Numbered from the stretch's first letter, positions 1-9,043 are shown. The stretch is 64,000 bases of DNA from Rhizobium sp. 16-488-2b (GCF_017741815.1 NZ_JAGHMF010000034.1:248001-312000); one strand, 5' to 3'. The notes: generated from the sequence alone by a model not told the origin. A program made the numbers and translations.

Positions 1-1
1 C

Positions 2-691
2 CGTATCAAGGGCCGCTCATTTCTGGCGGTGATGCTTTCGCCGGACCTGCCGCTCGATGACTGGCTGGTACGGCTGGATGATCTGGCCGCGCGCTCGGCC
101 GGCTTTTTCCTCGGGCGCCCTGTCGTGCTCGATATCAGTGAGCTCGAAGTTGACCGCGCGCAGTTGAAGGAGCTGATCGCGGCGCTCGGCGAGCGCAATG
201 TCAGCATTATGGGCATCGAAGGCGGGCGTCCTTCGCTGATCGGACCAGGCATGCCGCCGGCGCTCAAGGGCGGGCGTCCGGTTTCCGATTTCGAAATGCC
301 GCAGAACGAACCTGTTCTCGAAGCGCCACGCAAGCCTGACGCAATCGAGACGCGGCAAACTCCGCAGTCACTGGTTATCCGGGAGCCGGTTCGCTCCGGG
401 CAGTCGGTGATTTTCGCGGAAGGCGACGTGACCATCATCGGGTCGGTCTCATCGGGCGCGGAAGTCATCGCTGGCGGCTCGATCCACGTCTACGGTGCCT
501 TGCGTGGACGGGCGATGGCGGGGTCGTTGGGCAATGCCTCGGCGCGCATCTTCTGCCGCAGGCTCGAGGCTGAACTGGTTGCCATCGATGGCATTTACAA
601 AATGGCGGAAGACCTGGAGCCGGGGCTTCGCGGACAAGCAGTCCAGCTCTGGCTGGAAGACGACGCGATCAAGGCCGAGAAACTTAGCTGA
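2..691 (+). CDS. minC: Septum site-determining protein MinC (5' end outside window)
   Basis: Inhibitor of FtsZ polymerisation that MinD recruits to the membrane, keeping the division ring at midcell. The reading frame is already open at base 2 and the first visible residues (RIKGRSF) look internal, so the start lies upstream. The visible part holds the end of the N-terminal FtsZ-inhibiting domain, a proline-rich linker, and from about residue 125 the C-terminal beta-helical domain, with the glycine-rich turns GDVTIIGSVSSGAEVIAGG and GSIHVYGALRGRAMAG typical of MinC. It is followed 32 bp later by minD and then minE, the usual operon order. Identity is clear; only the N-terminus is missing. Confidence 0.96.
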   Translation, partial: RIKGRSFLAVMLSPDLPLDDWLVRLDDLAARSAGFFLGRPVVLDISELEVDRAQLKELIAALGERNVSIMGIEGGRPSLIGPGMPPALKGGRPVSDFEMPQNEPVLEAPRKPDAIETRQTPQSLVIREPVRSGQSVIFAEGDVTIIGSVSSGAEVIAGGSIHVYGALRGRAMAGSLGNASARIFCRRLEAELVAIDGIYKMAEDLEPGLRGQAVQLWLEDDAIKAEKLS

Positions 692-723
692 GCCCAGGTT
701 GGCCAGGATATTAGGAGAGAAAG

Positions 724-1539
724 ATGGGGAAAGTCATCGTCGTCACTTCAGGCAAGGGCGGAGTTGGAAAGACAACCTCCACCGCGGCACTTGGAGCGGC
801 TCTTGCGCAGAGAAACGAGAAGGTCGTCGTGGTCGACTTCGACGTTGGACTTCGTAACCTCGATCTGGTGATGGGCGCCGAGCGCCGGGTCGTCTACGAC
901 CTGATCAACGTCATCCAGGGCGACGCCAAGCTGTCGCAGGCGCTGATCCGCGACAAGCGCCTCGAAACGCTTTTCCTTCTTCCGGCCTCCCAGACTCGCG
1001 ACAAGGACAATCTCACGGCAGAGGGCGTCGAGCGCGTCATGGCCGACCTGAAGCGGCATTTCGACTGGGTCATCTGCGATAGCCCTGCCGGCATCGAGCG
1101 CGGCGCGACGCTTGCCATGCGCCATGCCGATGTCGCCGTCGTCGTCACCAACCCTGAAGTCTCGTCGGTTCGCGACTCGGACCGCATCATCGGCCTGCTC
1201 GATTCCAAGACGCTGAAGGCCGAACGCGGCGAGCGGATGGAGAAGCATCTGCTTCTCACCCGCTACGATGCGAACCGCGCCGAGCGTGGCGACATGCTCA
1301 AGGTCGACGACGTGCTGGAGATCCTCTCCATCCCGCTGCTCGGGATCATTCCTGAAAGCATGGACGTTCTGCGCGCTTCCAACATCGGCGCTCCGGTCAC
1401 GCTCGCAGATAGCAAGAGCGCGCCCGCGATGGCTTATTTCGACGCCGCACGCCGCCTGGCCGGTGAAGAAGTTGCGATGACGGTGCCGGGCGAGAAGCGC
1501 GGTATCTTCGGCAAGATTTTTGGAAGGAAGGCCGCATGA
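724..1539 (+). CDS. minD: Septum site-determining protein MinD, membrane ATPase
   Basis: Deviant Walker A ATPase of the ParA/MinD family. It binds the inner membrane in the ATP form, recruits MinC and oscillates with MinE. The deviant Walker A motif GKGGVGKTTS is at residues 10-19, and the Walker B-like stretch and the SPAG switch region follow. The last residues (RGIFGKIFGRKAA) form the amphipathic membrane-targeting helix. Length 271 aa is normal for the family. A good ribosome site, AGGAGAG, lies just upstream of the ATG. The stop overlaps the minE start by 4 bp, so the two are probably translationally coupled. Confidence 0.98.
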   Translation: MGKVIVVTSGKGGVGKTTSTAALGAALAQRNEKVVVVDFDVGLRNLDLVMGAERRVVYDLINVIQGDAKLSQALIRDKRLETLFLLPASQTRDKDNLTAEGVERVMADLKRHFDWVICDSPAGIERGATLAMRHADVAVVVTNPEVSSVRDSDRIIGLLDSKTLKAERGERMEKHLLLTRYDANRAERGDMLKVDDVLEILSIPLLGIIPESMDVLRASNIGAPVTLADSKSAPAMAYFDAARRLAGEEVAMTVPGEKRGIFGKIFGRKAA

Positions 1540-1793
1540 GCATTTTTCGGCTTTTTGGAAAACAGAGAACAGCACCGGCGGCCCGCGAGCGCCTGCAGGT
1601 GCTCCTGGCTCACGAGCGGTCGTCGACCGGCTCTGATCTGATTACGGTTCTGCGCGAAGAAATCCTCGCCGTCATCGCTAAGCACGTGCAGGTCGACAAC
1701 GACCGCGTGCATGTGAAAATGGATCGCGATGAGCATATGTCGATCCTCGAGATCGACGTCGAGATCCCGCTGAACGCAGCCCGCGCTGCCTGA
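1536..1793 (+). CDS. minE: Cell division topological specificity factor MinE
   Basis: Small partner of MinD that stimulates its ATPase and drives pole-to-pole oscillation. The 85-residue protein has the N-terminal membrane-targeting segment (MSIFRLFG), the MinD-contact helix around residues 17-30 (ARERLQVLLAHER), and the C-terminal dimerisation domain with HMSILEIDVEIPL. It is the last gene of minCDE, starts inside the minD stop and is followed by a terminator-like hairpin. Confidence 0.97.
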   Translation: MSIFRLFGKQRTAPAARERLQVLLAHERSSTGSDLITVLREEILAVIAKHVQVDNDRVHVKMDRDEHMSILEIDVEIPLNAARAA

Positions 1794-1808
1794 GCAAGAA
1801 TAGGGGAG

Positions 1809-1833
1809 GCGGCACATAACGTGCCGCTTTCAA
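1809..1833 (+). terminator. Terminator-like hairpin after minE
   Basis: A perfect 7-bp stem, GCGGCAC / GTGCCGC, with an ATAAC loop is followed by a short TTTC run. It begins about 15 bases after the minE stop and separates minCDE from the convergent small gene at 1852-2082, so it may serve both strands. The T-run is short, so efficiency is uncertain. Confidence 0.6.
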
Positions 1834-1851
1834 ATGACGGTGTGGCGGACT

Positions 1852-2082
1852 TCAGTCCTGTGGACCGCCAGGCTGCCAGTTGTTTTTGGCCAGTTCCCAC
1901 TCGCCATCGGCGCCGATCTCGACGCGTTTGTTGCCGCGGTAGAATATTGGCGTGCCCGACTTCTTATCGATTGCGAAGCGGCTCGGCGAAAACTTCGCCT
2001 TCTCCTTGCCGTCCAAAGCAAGCGTCAGCGCTTCCTTGAATTTCCCGTTTTTGCATAGTGCCATGAACTGGGCTTCATTCAT
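1852..2082 (-). CDS. Small conserved-looking protein of unknown function (76 aa)
   Basis: I do not recognise a named family. The ATG at 2082 is chosen because AAGGAG lies 7 bases upstream; a longer open frame to 2166 lacks such a site and begins with low-information sequence. The product is hydrophilic and rich in Lys, begins MNEAQFMALCKNGKFKEAL, and has no signal peptide or membrane segment. Its first half looks helical, and its second half (FRAIDKKSG-like, then GTPIFYRGNKRVEIGADGEW) looks like a small beta domain. It is convergent with minE and probably monocistronic. The good ribosome site and codon usage like its neighbours suggest a real gene. Confidence 0.65.
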   Translation of the reverse strand: MNEAQFMALCKNGKFKEALTLALDGKEKAKFSPSRFAIDKKSGTPIFYRGNKRVEIGADGEWELAKNNWQPGGPQD

Positions 2083-2306
2083 CGGAGCACTCCTTATCGA
2101 CGCGTGCCGTTGTTTGACCGACCTACGCGGCCGCAATGGTTGTGAGCAGTGACCTACTGCAGACACATGGCGTTCCGCAAGCCGAATGTCACCTCAGCTT
2201 CCGCCCGCGATCATGCGCCGGGCCGCCGATGAACGGGGCGGATGGCTTCGCCCCATCACCGCTCTGCCGATGCCTGTCCCTATAAAGGCATGCGAGGTCG
2301 CCCCGA

Positions 2307-3407
2307 TCAACCGGCCATCAGCCCGGTGACGCCTCGCCTCCAGTAGCCGGCAGCCAGCGTCTGGTCTCGTCCGTACGACAGCGTGTCGCGCCAGTATTCG
2401 CGGATCTCCTTGGTGGCCTCGTTCTCGGAGGCAAACCAGCCAAAGCTCGAGACACCCTTGGGCCACTCCACCGCGCGGATCGCGCGGACCAATTCGCCGT
2501 GCTCGCCACCAGGAACGCCGTTGCGGTGGATCCAGCGAAGCTCGATGCCCTCGGGATGGGTGATCGGCTGCTCGTCGGTTGCCTGCGCCACTTCGACGAA
2601 GGCATGGCCACGCGCATCGGCCGGCAGCCGCTCCAGGATGCGGCTCAACGCCGGCAGGCCGGTCTCGTCGCATCCCATGATGTACCAGTCCGCCGGCCTC
2701 ACAGGACGGCCGAGCGGGCCCATAATGCCGACCTCGTCGCCTTCTTTCGCATGCATGGACCAGCCGCATCCGACACCTTCGTGCGCGCCATCTCCATCAC
2801 CGTGGACGACGAAATCGACGTCGATATAGCCTGCCTTCGCGTCCATCTCGCGAATGGTGTAGACGCGCGCGACAGGCTTGCGCTCCTCCGACGGCCAGAA
2901 TGTCAGACCGTTCGGTCCGGCGATCGGCCACACCGGCTCGGGAACGTCCGCCGTCGGAAAATACATGCGGATGTGCATGCTGCTGGGGTTGTCGAAGCGC
3001 TCGAGGTTGCTGCCCGTCAAACGCACGCGTCTCATGCCCGGCGTGACCTGCCAGGCGCGCTCGACGCGCATCAGGCGGAAAGACGAGAGTGTCGTGTCGC
3101 CGGCGAGGTCGCCCGTCCAGACGAATTGCGGCTTTTCGCTCTTGGCATAGAGCTCGACGGCAACGCCGAGAAGCTCCTTGGCGCGGCGAAGGCCCTCTTC
3201 ATCAGGCGACGAGGCTTCCATCGTCAGCTGCTCGGGCGTCATGTCGAAGCGCGCGGAGGCGAAGGGGAATTCGAAGGTCACACTGTCATCGGTCTGCACG
3301 ACGGCGGCATCGAAGCTCGCCAGCCGGTCGACGATCAGATGCAGATATTCAGGCAGCTTCAGCAGGCGGATGTCAGTGCTGCAGCGCAATCGTTTGGGTT
3401 CGGTCAT
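2307..3407 (-). CDS. Siderophore-interacting FAD reductase with N-terminal DUF2218 domain
   Basis: Probable cytoplasmic flavin reductase that releases iron from imported ferric siderophores (ViuB/SIP family). Residues 1 to about 95 match the DUF2218 type (early RCSTDIRLLKLPEYL, later PDEEGLRRAKELLG). The rest is the SIP module: the FAD-binding barrel with the flavin signature RVYTIR at 181-186, and a C-terminal NAD(P)H-like domain with the GDETG-like turn MGCDETGLPALSRIL and HAFVEVA. Both domains occur as separate proteins elsewhere, and this fused form of 366 aa is intact. It is divergent from the LacI gene across a 370-bp region. No siderophore synthesis or receptor gene is visible nearby. 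Confidence 0.85.
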   Translation of the reverse strand: MTEPKRLRCSTDIRLLKLPEYLHLIVDRLASFDAAVVQTDDSVTFEFPFASARFDMTPEQLTMEASSPDEEGLRRAKELLGVAVELYAKSEKPQFVWTGDLAGDTTLSSFRLMRVERAWQVTPGMRRVRLTGSNLERFDNPSSMHIRMYFPTADVPEPVWPIAGPNGLTFWPSEERKPVARVYTIREMDAKAGYIDVDFVVHGDGDGAHEGVGCGWSMHAKEGDEVGIMGPLGRPVRPADWYIMGCDETGLPALSRILERLPADARGHAFVEVAQATDEQPITHPEGIELRWIHRNGVPGGEHGELVRAIRAVEWPKGVSSFGWFASENEATKEIREYWRDTLSYGRDQTLAAGYWRRGVTGLMAG

Positions 3408-3777
3408 CGGGTATCACCTCGGGTAAACGACCGGGGAATGGCAAGCCATCCCCGATGGGACATCGGACACCCCGATCCCGCCCGTGGAATGATCCCGAAG
3501 CTCGCTTTGCTGCCATTACCTTTTGTACCTGCCCTGAAGTGCGGATGCACGGACCGGTATAGGCGACGTTTCACCGGTTTGCTATACCCAGGCCGGCTTT
3601 AGACGTCCGCCAATTTGCCAATCCGCAAGGGGATGGGCGAATTCGGTTGATCGGTTGGGGAGGCGCTTGCCGGGCATATGAGACAAGGTGCAACCGCGCG
3701 TATTCTTGCGCGTAGTTCGCCATCCCTGCTAAAGCCGGCTGCGGGAGGCTCTGTCCGAGAACGCGGGAAAACGATCC
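3408..3777. promoter_or_regulatory. Divergent intergenic region (370 bp) between the SIP reductase and lacI-type gene
   Basis: Must contain the promoters of both flanking genes. Near 3430-3455, in the leader of the SIP gene, ATGG and CCAT flank CAAG with C/G-rich arms, giving an imperfect hairpin. GCCGGCTTTAG at 3592-3602 returns inverted as CTAAAGCCGGC at 3729-3739, 126 bases away. I could not assign an iron-response (RirA/Fur) box or sigma-70 elements with confidence. No gene seen. Confidence 0.4.
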
Positions 3778-4770
3778 ATGGCGACACTACGCCAAGTTGC
3801 TGAACGTGCGGGCTGCTCCACGGCGACGGCGAGCCGCGTTCTGAACCATAGCGGGCCGGTCAGCCCCGCAATGGTCGGCAAGGTGCGCAAGGCGGCCGGC
3901 GAACTCGGCTATCGCACTCCGGGCGCCACCGCCAAGGGCGGCCGGCGACCCGTGATCGGCGTGCTCGTACCCAGCCTCACCAACCCCGTCTTCGCCGCAT
4001 CCCTGTCGGGTATCCAGAACCGCATGCTGAGCGCCGGTCACAGTGTGCTGATCGCCCAGTCCAACTACGATCCGCTGCAGGAAGCGGATGCCGTTTCCGG
4101 CCTGATGAGCGAAAGGCCGACGGGATTGATCCTGACCGTTTGCAACGGCCTGACCAGCCAGGCGCTGCTTGGCGATCTGCCGCCGACGGTGCTTCTGCAC
4201 AATCTGCCGACGGAGCGGCATCCGGCTGCCGTGACGGTCGATAATTTCGCCGCAGGCCGTGATCTCACGCGCTATCTGCTGCAGATGGGACACGAGAGGA
4301 TCTTGTTCGTCTCCGGCAGCTTCGCCGCCTCCGACCGCGCCGCGCGCCGCTATCAGGGTTATCTCGAAGCCTTGCGGGAAGTCGGCAAGCCGCCGCTTGC
4401 TGCCATGCAGATCTCCTTCGTCTCGGAATACGACCAGATCGACATCCTGACCGCCATCCGGGACGGTCGCCCGACCGCGATCATCGGCTCCAATGATCTT
4501 CTGGCGCTGGGAGTAATCGCCGCGCTGCGCCGCGAGGGTCTGTCCGTGCCGCGCGACATATCGGTGGCCGGCTTCGATGGCATCGTCATCGGCCGGCTGA
4601 TCGATCCACCCCTGACGACAATGAACATGCCGGATGCCAGTATGGGCACGACGGCGGCGTCGCTGCTTCTCGATATGGTCGAGAACGCAGCGCCAGACCG
4701 GCATCTCGAACTCGCCTATTCGCTGCACAAGGGCGGGACCGTGCGGGATTTGAACAAACCATCCAAATAG
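3778..4770 (+). CDS. LacI-family transcriptional regulator
   Basis: DNA-binding repressor or activator with a periplasmic-binding-protein-like effector domain. The LacI helix-turn-helix is at residues 3-26 (LRQVAERAGCSTATASRVLN), followed by the hinge region and the sugar-binding fold (GVLVPSLTNPVFAA near residue 60, the dimer-interface FDGIVIGRLIDPPLTTMN near 260-280). Length 330 aa is normal. It faces the end of the importer operon 4822-9876 and is the likely regulator of that operon, although its operator was not identified. The effector is unknown. Confidence 0.9.
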   Translation: MATLRQVAERAGCSTATASRVLNHSGPVSPAMVGKVRKAAGELGYRTPGATAKGGRRPVIGVLVPSLTNPVFAASLSGIQNRMLSAGHSVLIAQSNYDPLQEADAVSGLMSERPTGLILTVCNGLTSQALLGDLPPTVLLHNLPTERHPAAVTVDNFAAGRDLTRYLLQMGHERILFVSGSFAASDRAARRYQGYLEALREVGKPPLAAMQISFVSEYDQIDILTAIRDGRPTAIIGSNDLLALGVIAALRREGLSVPRDISVAGFDGIVIGRLIDPPLTTMNMPDASMGTTAASLLLDMVENAAPDRHLELAYSLHKGGTVRDLNKPSK

Positions 4771-4773
4771 AAA

Positions 4774-4800
4774 GAGCCGCCGCACGAGGTGCGACGGCTC
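4774..4800 (-). terminator. Rho-independent terminator of the importer operon
   Basis: GAGCCG and CGGCTC, plus CGCAC and GTGCG, form a stem of about 11 pairs with a GAG/CTC loop and one mismatch. Read on the minus strand it is followed by a T-rich run (TTTCTATTT), so it mainly ends the importer operon. It also lies directly behind the lacI-type stop and may act in both directions. Confidence 0.75.
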
Positions 4801-4821
4801 GATAGGACCATCCGGTCGCGC

Positions 4822-6083
4822 TTAGCTGCGCGGCAGCATGCCTTCGACGTCGGCGGCTGCGTCGTCGAGCGCTTCTTTCGGCGCCGACGACTGGTCGACG
4901 ATGCGCGAGAGGTTGTCGACGATCGTCTGGGTGACGCGGACGCCGTTGGAGCCCGGGAAGGCATACCACGGAACCATCAGCGGCATCTGCTTCAGGCCGG
5001 CCTGGAACAGCGGGTTCTTGGCGTAGAAGTCACCGAGATAATCAGGCGACTTGGCGGCCAGCTCGTTGTTCGGAACGTAGCCGGTGCCGGGTACGACGAC
5101 CGAGGCACCATAAGGGCCGGCCGCGAACTTGGCGAACTTCCAGGCGGCTGTTTAGCAGCATCCTTGGTCAGGATGACGACGGCGTTGCCGCCGGTCGGCA
5201 GGTGGCCCTTGGCGGGGTCGAGCAGCGGCAGCGGAGCGGTGCGCAGGTCGAACTTGTCGCCGACATTCTTGATGGTGTTGCGCAGCGCGCCTGTCGTCTG
5301 GAACTCGAAGCCAACCTTGCCGGCCGCGAATGCCTGCTCGCCGGCAGACTTCGTGAACACGGGCAGGCCGCCTTCCTTGACCATGCGCTCGATGACTTCG
5401 CCGGCCTTCTGGCCTTCCGGGCCGTTGAAGGTGACCTTGCTTTCGTCTTCGCTGAGCATGGAGCCGCCAGCACCGAACAGCAGCGCTGAGAACATCCAGT
5501 CGTCGCCCTGCCAGCGGAAATCGATACCATCGACGCCGTTGCCGAGCGCCTTGATCTTACCGCCGAGCGCGATCACTTCGTCCCAGGTCTTCGGCGGGTT
5601 CTCGGGGTCGCCACCGGCGGCCTTAACGAGATCGGCGTTGTAGTACATGATCGGGGTCGAGGTCGCGAAGGCGAGGCCGATCTGCTTGCCCTTGACCTGG
5701 GCGAGCTTCAGGATCGTGTCCGAGAAGCCCTGCTCGGCCATGTTGCCGTCTTTCTTGACGAGCGGGCCAAGGTCGACGGCGACATCGCGCTCGTCGATCA
5801 TGCGTAGGCGGTTGAGGCCGATGAAGGTGAGGTCGGGCATTTCCGACGTGCCGACCTGGCGAAGGATCGTCTGGATACCTTCTTCATAGGTCGCCGACGG
5901 GCTGGCGAACTGGATCTTGATATCAGGGTTTTCTTCCATGAACTTCTTCGAGATCGTGTCCATCACGTCCTTGAAGAAGCCCGGCATCGGGTAGTGGACC
6001 GTCAGCGTCGTCTCGGCGAAAGCCGGTACGGTTGTCGCCATCGAGATGGCCGCTGCGGCGAGAAGCTGGGTGATACGTTTCAT
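4822..6083 (-). pseudogene. ABC-importer solute-binding protein (sugar/glycerol-3-phosphate type), frameshifted
   Basis: Periplasmic solute-binding protein, family 1 (MalE/UgpB-like). It has an N-terminal signal peptide (residues 1-23, ending VPAFA) and a mature part starting ETTLTVHYPMPGF. The frame is good to about residue 312 (ILTKDAAKQ). It then loses one base near 5147-5152, and continuation in that frame gives low-quality sequence. In the next frame, translation resumes with AWKFAKFAAGPYGAS and runs to a natural end (GMLPRS) at 4822. One added base would give a normal 420-aa protein. It is either a true inactivating frameshift or a sequencing error. It is the last gene of the operon and is followed by a terminator. 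Confidence 0.85.
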
Positions 6084-6112
6084 CGCTCGTTCTCCTGGGT
6101 TGAGGCGACCGG

Positions 6113-6964
6113 TCAGCCTTTGAGACCGGTCATGGTGATACCCTCGACGAAGCGCTTCTGCGCGAGCAGGAATGCGGCGACGAGGGGAAGGGTGATGATC
6201 ATGGTGGCGGCCATCAGCGCGCCGTAGTCGTCACCGGCCTCGGCGGCGCGGAAGTACATCAGGCCGAGAGGCGGCGTGGCGTAATCCTGCTTGGTGATGA
6301 CGACGAGAGGCCAGTAGAGGTCGTTCCAGTGGGCGACGACCGAAAAGATCGAAAAGGCGGTAACGGCGGGCCAGGCATTCGGCACGATGACGCGTGCGAC
6401 AATCCCGAGTTCCGACATGCCGTCCAGACGCGCCGCATGGATCAGATCGTCGGGCATGGACCGGAAGAACTGAAGGAACATGAAGATCGCGAAGACCGAG
6501 ATGGAGAACGGAGCCACCAGCGCGGTGTAGCTGTTGAGCAGCGACAGGCTGTTGAAGCCGACATAGAGCGGCAAGGCGGTCGCATGGATCGGCACCAGCA
6601 GGCCGAGCATGACAAGCACCATCATCAGCCGCGCCGCGCGGAACTTCAGCTTCGCCATGGCGTAGGCGCACGGAATGGCAATCAGCACCTGGAAGAAGAA
6701 GATCAGCCCGCAGACCAGCACGCCGTTCCACAGCAGCGTCCCCATCGGCACGCGGGTCAGCGCCTTGGTAAAGTTGGCGACGTAGTAGAAATTCGTCGGG
6801 ATCAGCGACAGAGCGGAAGTAAAGATCTCGCTCTGCGCCTTGCCTGCCGTCGACAGCATGAAGACATAGGGCGCCAAGAACAGCAGCGCTCCGAAAGAAA
6901 GGAGTGCCAGGCGGCTGATGCGGCCGAGAGTCCACCGGTTGGCGGTCATCGTATTCGAGCTCAT
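6113..6964 (-). CDS. Carbohydrate-type ABC transporter permease (MalG/UgpE-like)
   Basis: Inner-membrane permease subunit with about six transmembrane segments. It has the MalG-type layout: a long first periplasmic loop and the EAA loop near residue 190 (DGMSELGIVARVIVPNAWP). Length 283 aa fits the family. It overlaps the upstream permease by 4 bp (ATGA), which supports coupled translation. It pairs with the permease at 6961-7887 and the ATPase at 7880-9043. The phosphodiesterase in the same operon points to a phosphorylated or glycerol-linked substrate, but the substrate is not proven. Confidence 0.9.
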   Translation of the reverse strand: MSSNTMTANRWTLGRISRLALLSFGALLFLAPYVFMLSTAGKAQSEIFTSALSLIPTNFYYVANFTKALTRVPMGTLLWNGVLVCGLIFFFQVLIAIPCAYAMAKLKFRAARLMMVLVMLGLLVPIHATALPLYVGFNSLSLLNSYTALVAPFSISVFAIFMFLQFFRSMPDDLIHAARLDGMSELGIVARVIVPNAWPAVTAFSIFSVVAHWNDLYWPLVVITKQDYATPPLGLMYFRAAEAGDDYGALMAATMIITLPLVAAFLLAQKRFVEGITMTGLKG

Positions 6965-7887
6965 GAGTAGTGCACCCGGCGGTCGAGAACATTGTACTGG
7001 AGGAAGGTGAGCACCATCAGGATGGCGAGGAACACCACGGTCATCGCCGAGGCGTAACCGACGCGCAGATAGACGAAGCCTTCTTGGTAGATGCTGAAGA
7101 GCAGCACCTCGGATGCGTGGTTTGGCCCACCTTGAGTCAGCGTCTGAACGGTTTCGAAGACCTTCACCGAGTTGATGATGCTGATGGTCGTGACGAACAG
7201 CGTCGTCGGTCCGAGCATCGGCCAGGTTACCAGACGGAACCGATCGAAAGCCGAGCGGGCGCCATCGACTTCGGCAGCCGCATAGAGCTCACGTGGAATG
7301 GCGGTGAGGCCGGCGAGGAAAAGCACCATGTTGAAGCCGACCGACTGCCAGACACCGATGATCGACAGGCTGTAGAGCACGGTGCTGGAGGCTGCCAGCC
7401 AGTTGGGGCCGGGGATGCCGACCAGCGCCAGCAGGCTGTTGATCGGCCCGATGGTCGGGTGGAAGAGATATTGCCACACGGTCGCCATCGCAACGATCAG
7501 CGATGCCACCGGCAGGAAGTAGACCGTGCGAAAGAAGCTGCGTGCTGTCGTCTCGCTTTCGATCAGCAGAGCGACGACAAGACCGAGGACGATCGAAACA
7601 GGTGCCACGATCGCCGTGTAGCAGGTCGTGTTCCACAGAGCCTTGCGGAAGGCGCGATCGTTGATCAGGTGCGCATAGTTCTCGAAACCGACAAAGCGGA
7701 ACTTGCCCATGCCGAGCTCGAAATCCGTGAAGCCGAGCAGAACGACGGCGACTACCGGCAGAAGCACGAAAACAAAGATCAGGATGATGGCGGGCAGTGC
7801 CAGAAGCCAGGCGGTGCGCGCTTCGTTGCGTTCGCGCGCTGCCGTGGTCTTGCGCGCCGCGGGTGCGTCCATGGCGATGCTAGCCAT
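6961..7887 (-). CDS. Carbohydrate-type ABC transporter permease (MalF/UgpA-like)
   Basis: Inner-membrane permease with about six transmembrane segments, the first near residues 28-50 (LLALPAIILIFVFVLLPVV). The EAA loop is at about 205-225 (AAAEVDGARSAFDRFRLVTW), followed by the typical GGP segment (TLTQGGPNHASEVLLFSIYQ). 308 aa is normal. It overlaps the ATPase gene by 8 bp upstream and the second permease by 4 bp downstream, so it lies within one operon. Confidence 0.9.
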   Translation of the reverse strand: MASIAMDAPAARKTTAARERNEARTAWLLALPAIILIFVFVLLPVVAVVLLGFTDFELGMGKFRFVGFENYAHLINDRAFRKALWNTTCYTAIVAPVSIVLGLVVALLIESETTARSFFRTVYFLPVASLIVAMATVWQYLFHPTIGPINSLLALVGIPGPNWLAASSTVLYSLSIIGVWQSVGFNMVLFLAGLTAIPRELYAAAEVDGARSAFDRFRLVTWPMLGPTTLFVTTISIINSVKVFETVQTLTQGGPNHASEVLLFSIYQEGFVYLRVGYASAMTVVFLAILMVLTFLQYNVLDRRVHYS

Positions 7888-9043
7888 GAGCCTTCTCCAG
7901 CGTTGCGTCGATCGTAATCGGGCTCGCCTTCAGGCGGCTGCCATCCTCGGCGAAGACCATGGCCTTGTCCGCCGACAGCGAGAGAGCAACGGGCATTCCA
8001 GCCGAGACGCCGCTGGCCTCTGCCGGCGAGAGCTTGGCGATCATGATTTCGCCGATCGCGTCGAGCTTGCAGTAGAGGATAACCTCGGAACCGAGGAACT
8101 CGATGCGCTCGACCTTCGCCGCGAGACCGTCCTCACGACTATCCGCCAGACGGACAAATTCGGGACGGATCGCCAGGCTCACCGGCGTGCGACCCGAAAC
8201 CGGGGTGTGCAGGCCGAGCCTGACGCCACCGAAGGACACCATGCCGCTTTCGGCGAGCGCCGGTACGACATTGATGCGCGGCTGGCCGACGAAGCGGGCA
8301 ACCTCGATATGGGCGGGGTCATCGTAAATGACCTGGGGACTTGCCAGCTGAAGCAAGTTGCCGCCGATCATCACAGCCACGCGGTCGGCCATCGACAGGG
8401 CCTCGGCCTGGTCGTGGGTGACGTAGACGGTCGGCACGCCGGCGCGCCGATGCAGTTCGACGATCTCGCCACGGGCGTGGACACGCAGGTTGGCATCGAG
8501 GTTGGAGAGCGGCTCGTCCATAAGAAAGACGCTCGGATGGCGCACCATGGCGCGCGCCAGGGCCACGCGCTGGCGCTGGCCGCCCGACATCTGGCCGGGC
8601 TTTCGGTCGAGCAGGTGGTCGATCTTCAGCGACTTCGCCATTTCGGCGACATCACGCGCGATCGCCGCGCTGATAGCGCGCTGGCCCGGAAGCATGGAGC
8701 CGACGAATGGCAGGCGCTGTGCACCGGAGAGGCGGCGCATGGCGAGCGGAACGGCGATATTCTGGCCGGCCGTCAGATGCGGATAGAGCGCGTAGGACTG
8801 GAATACCATCGCGATATTGCGATCGGCAGCGGCGATCGCCGACATGTCCTCTCCACCGATGATGATCTGGCCCTGATCGGCATGGTCGAGGCCGGCGAGG
8901 ATGCGCAGCAGCGTGCTCTTGCCGCAACCCGACGGGCCGACCAGTGCGATGAACTCGCCCGGCTCGACGTCAAGGCTGACGCCCTTGAGGATGGCGTTGC
9001 CGGAGAAGGATTTGGTGATGCCGCGAAGGGAAAGCGCGCTCAT
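7880..9043 (-). CDS. ABC importer ATPase, MalK/UgpC type
   Basis: Energises the importer of this operon. Walker A GPSGCGKST is near residue 37, the signature MSGGQRQRVALARA near 150, Walker B FLMDEPLSNLD follows, and a C-terminal TOBE domain occupies about residues 250-387. The start at 9043 is chosen because MSALSLRGITKSF begins the conserved ATPase fold and overlaps the phosphoesterase stop by 4 bp; the longer open frame upstream reads through the phosphoesterase gene. An insertion (RLSGAQRLPFVGSMLPG) sits between the Q-loop and signature. Confidence 0.92.
   Translation of the reverse strand: MSALSLRGITKSFSGNAILKGVSLDVEPGEFIALVGPSGCGKSTLLRILAGLDHADQGQIIIGGEDMSAIAAADRNIAMVFQSYALYPHLTAGQNIAVPLAMRRLSGAQRLPFVGSMLPGQRAISAAIARDVAEMAKSLKIDHLLDRKPGQMSGGQRQRVALARAMVRHPSVFLMDEPLSNLDANLRVHARGEIVELHRRAGVPTVYVTHDQAEALSMADRVAVMIGGNLLQLASPQVIYDDPAHIEVARFVGQPRINVVPALAESGMVSFGGVRLGLHTPVSGRTPVSLAIRPEFVRLADSREDGLAAKVERIEFLGSEVILYCKLDAIGEIMIAKLSPAEASGVSAGMPVALSLSADKAMVFAEDGSRLKASPITIDATLEKAHG

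Noticed and set aside
2499..3602. Plus-strand frame of 367 codons opposite the SIP reductase
   Set aside because: Shadow of the reductase gene; no recognisable protein content.
3592..3739. Distant inverted repeat GCCGGCTTTAG as insertion-sequence ends
   Set aside because: Only 126 bp between arms, no transposase frame, no target duplication; kept only as an intergenic note.
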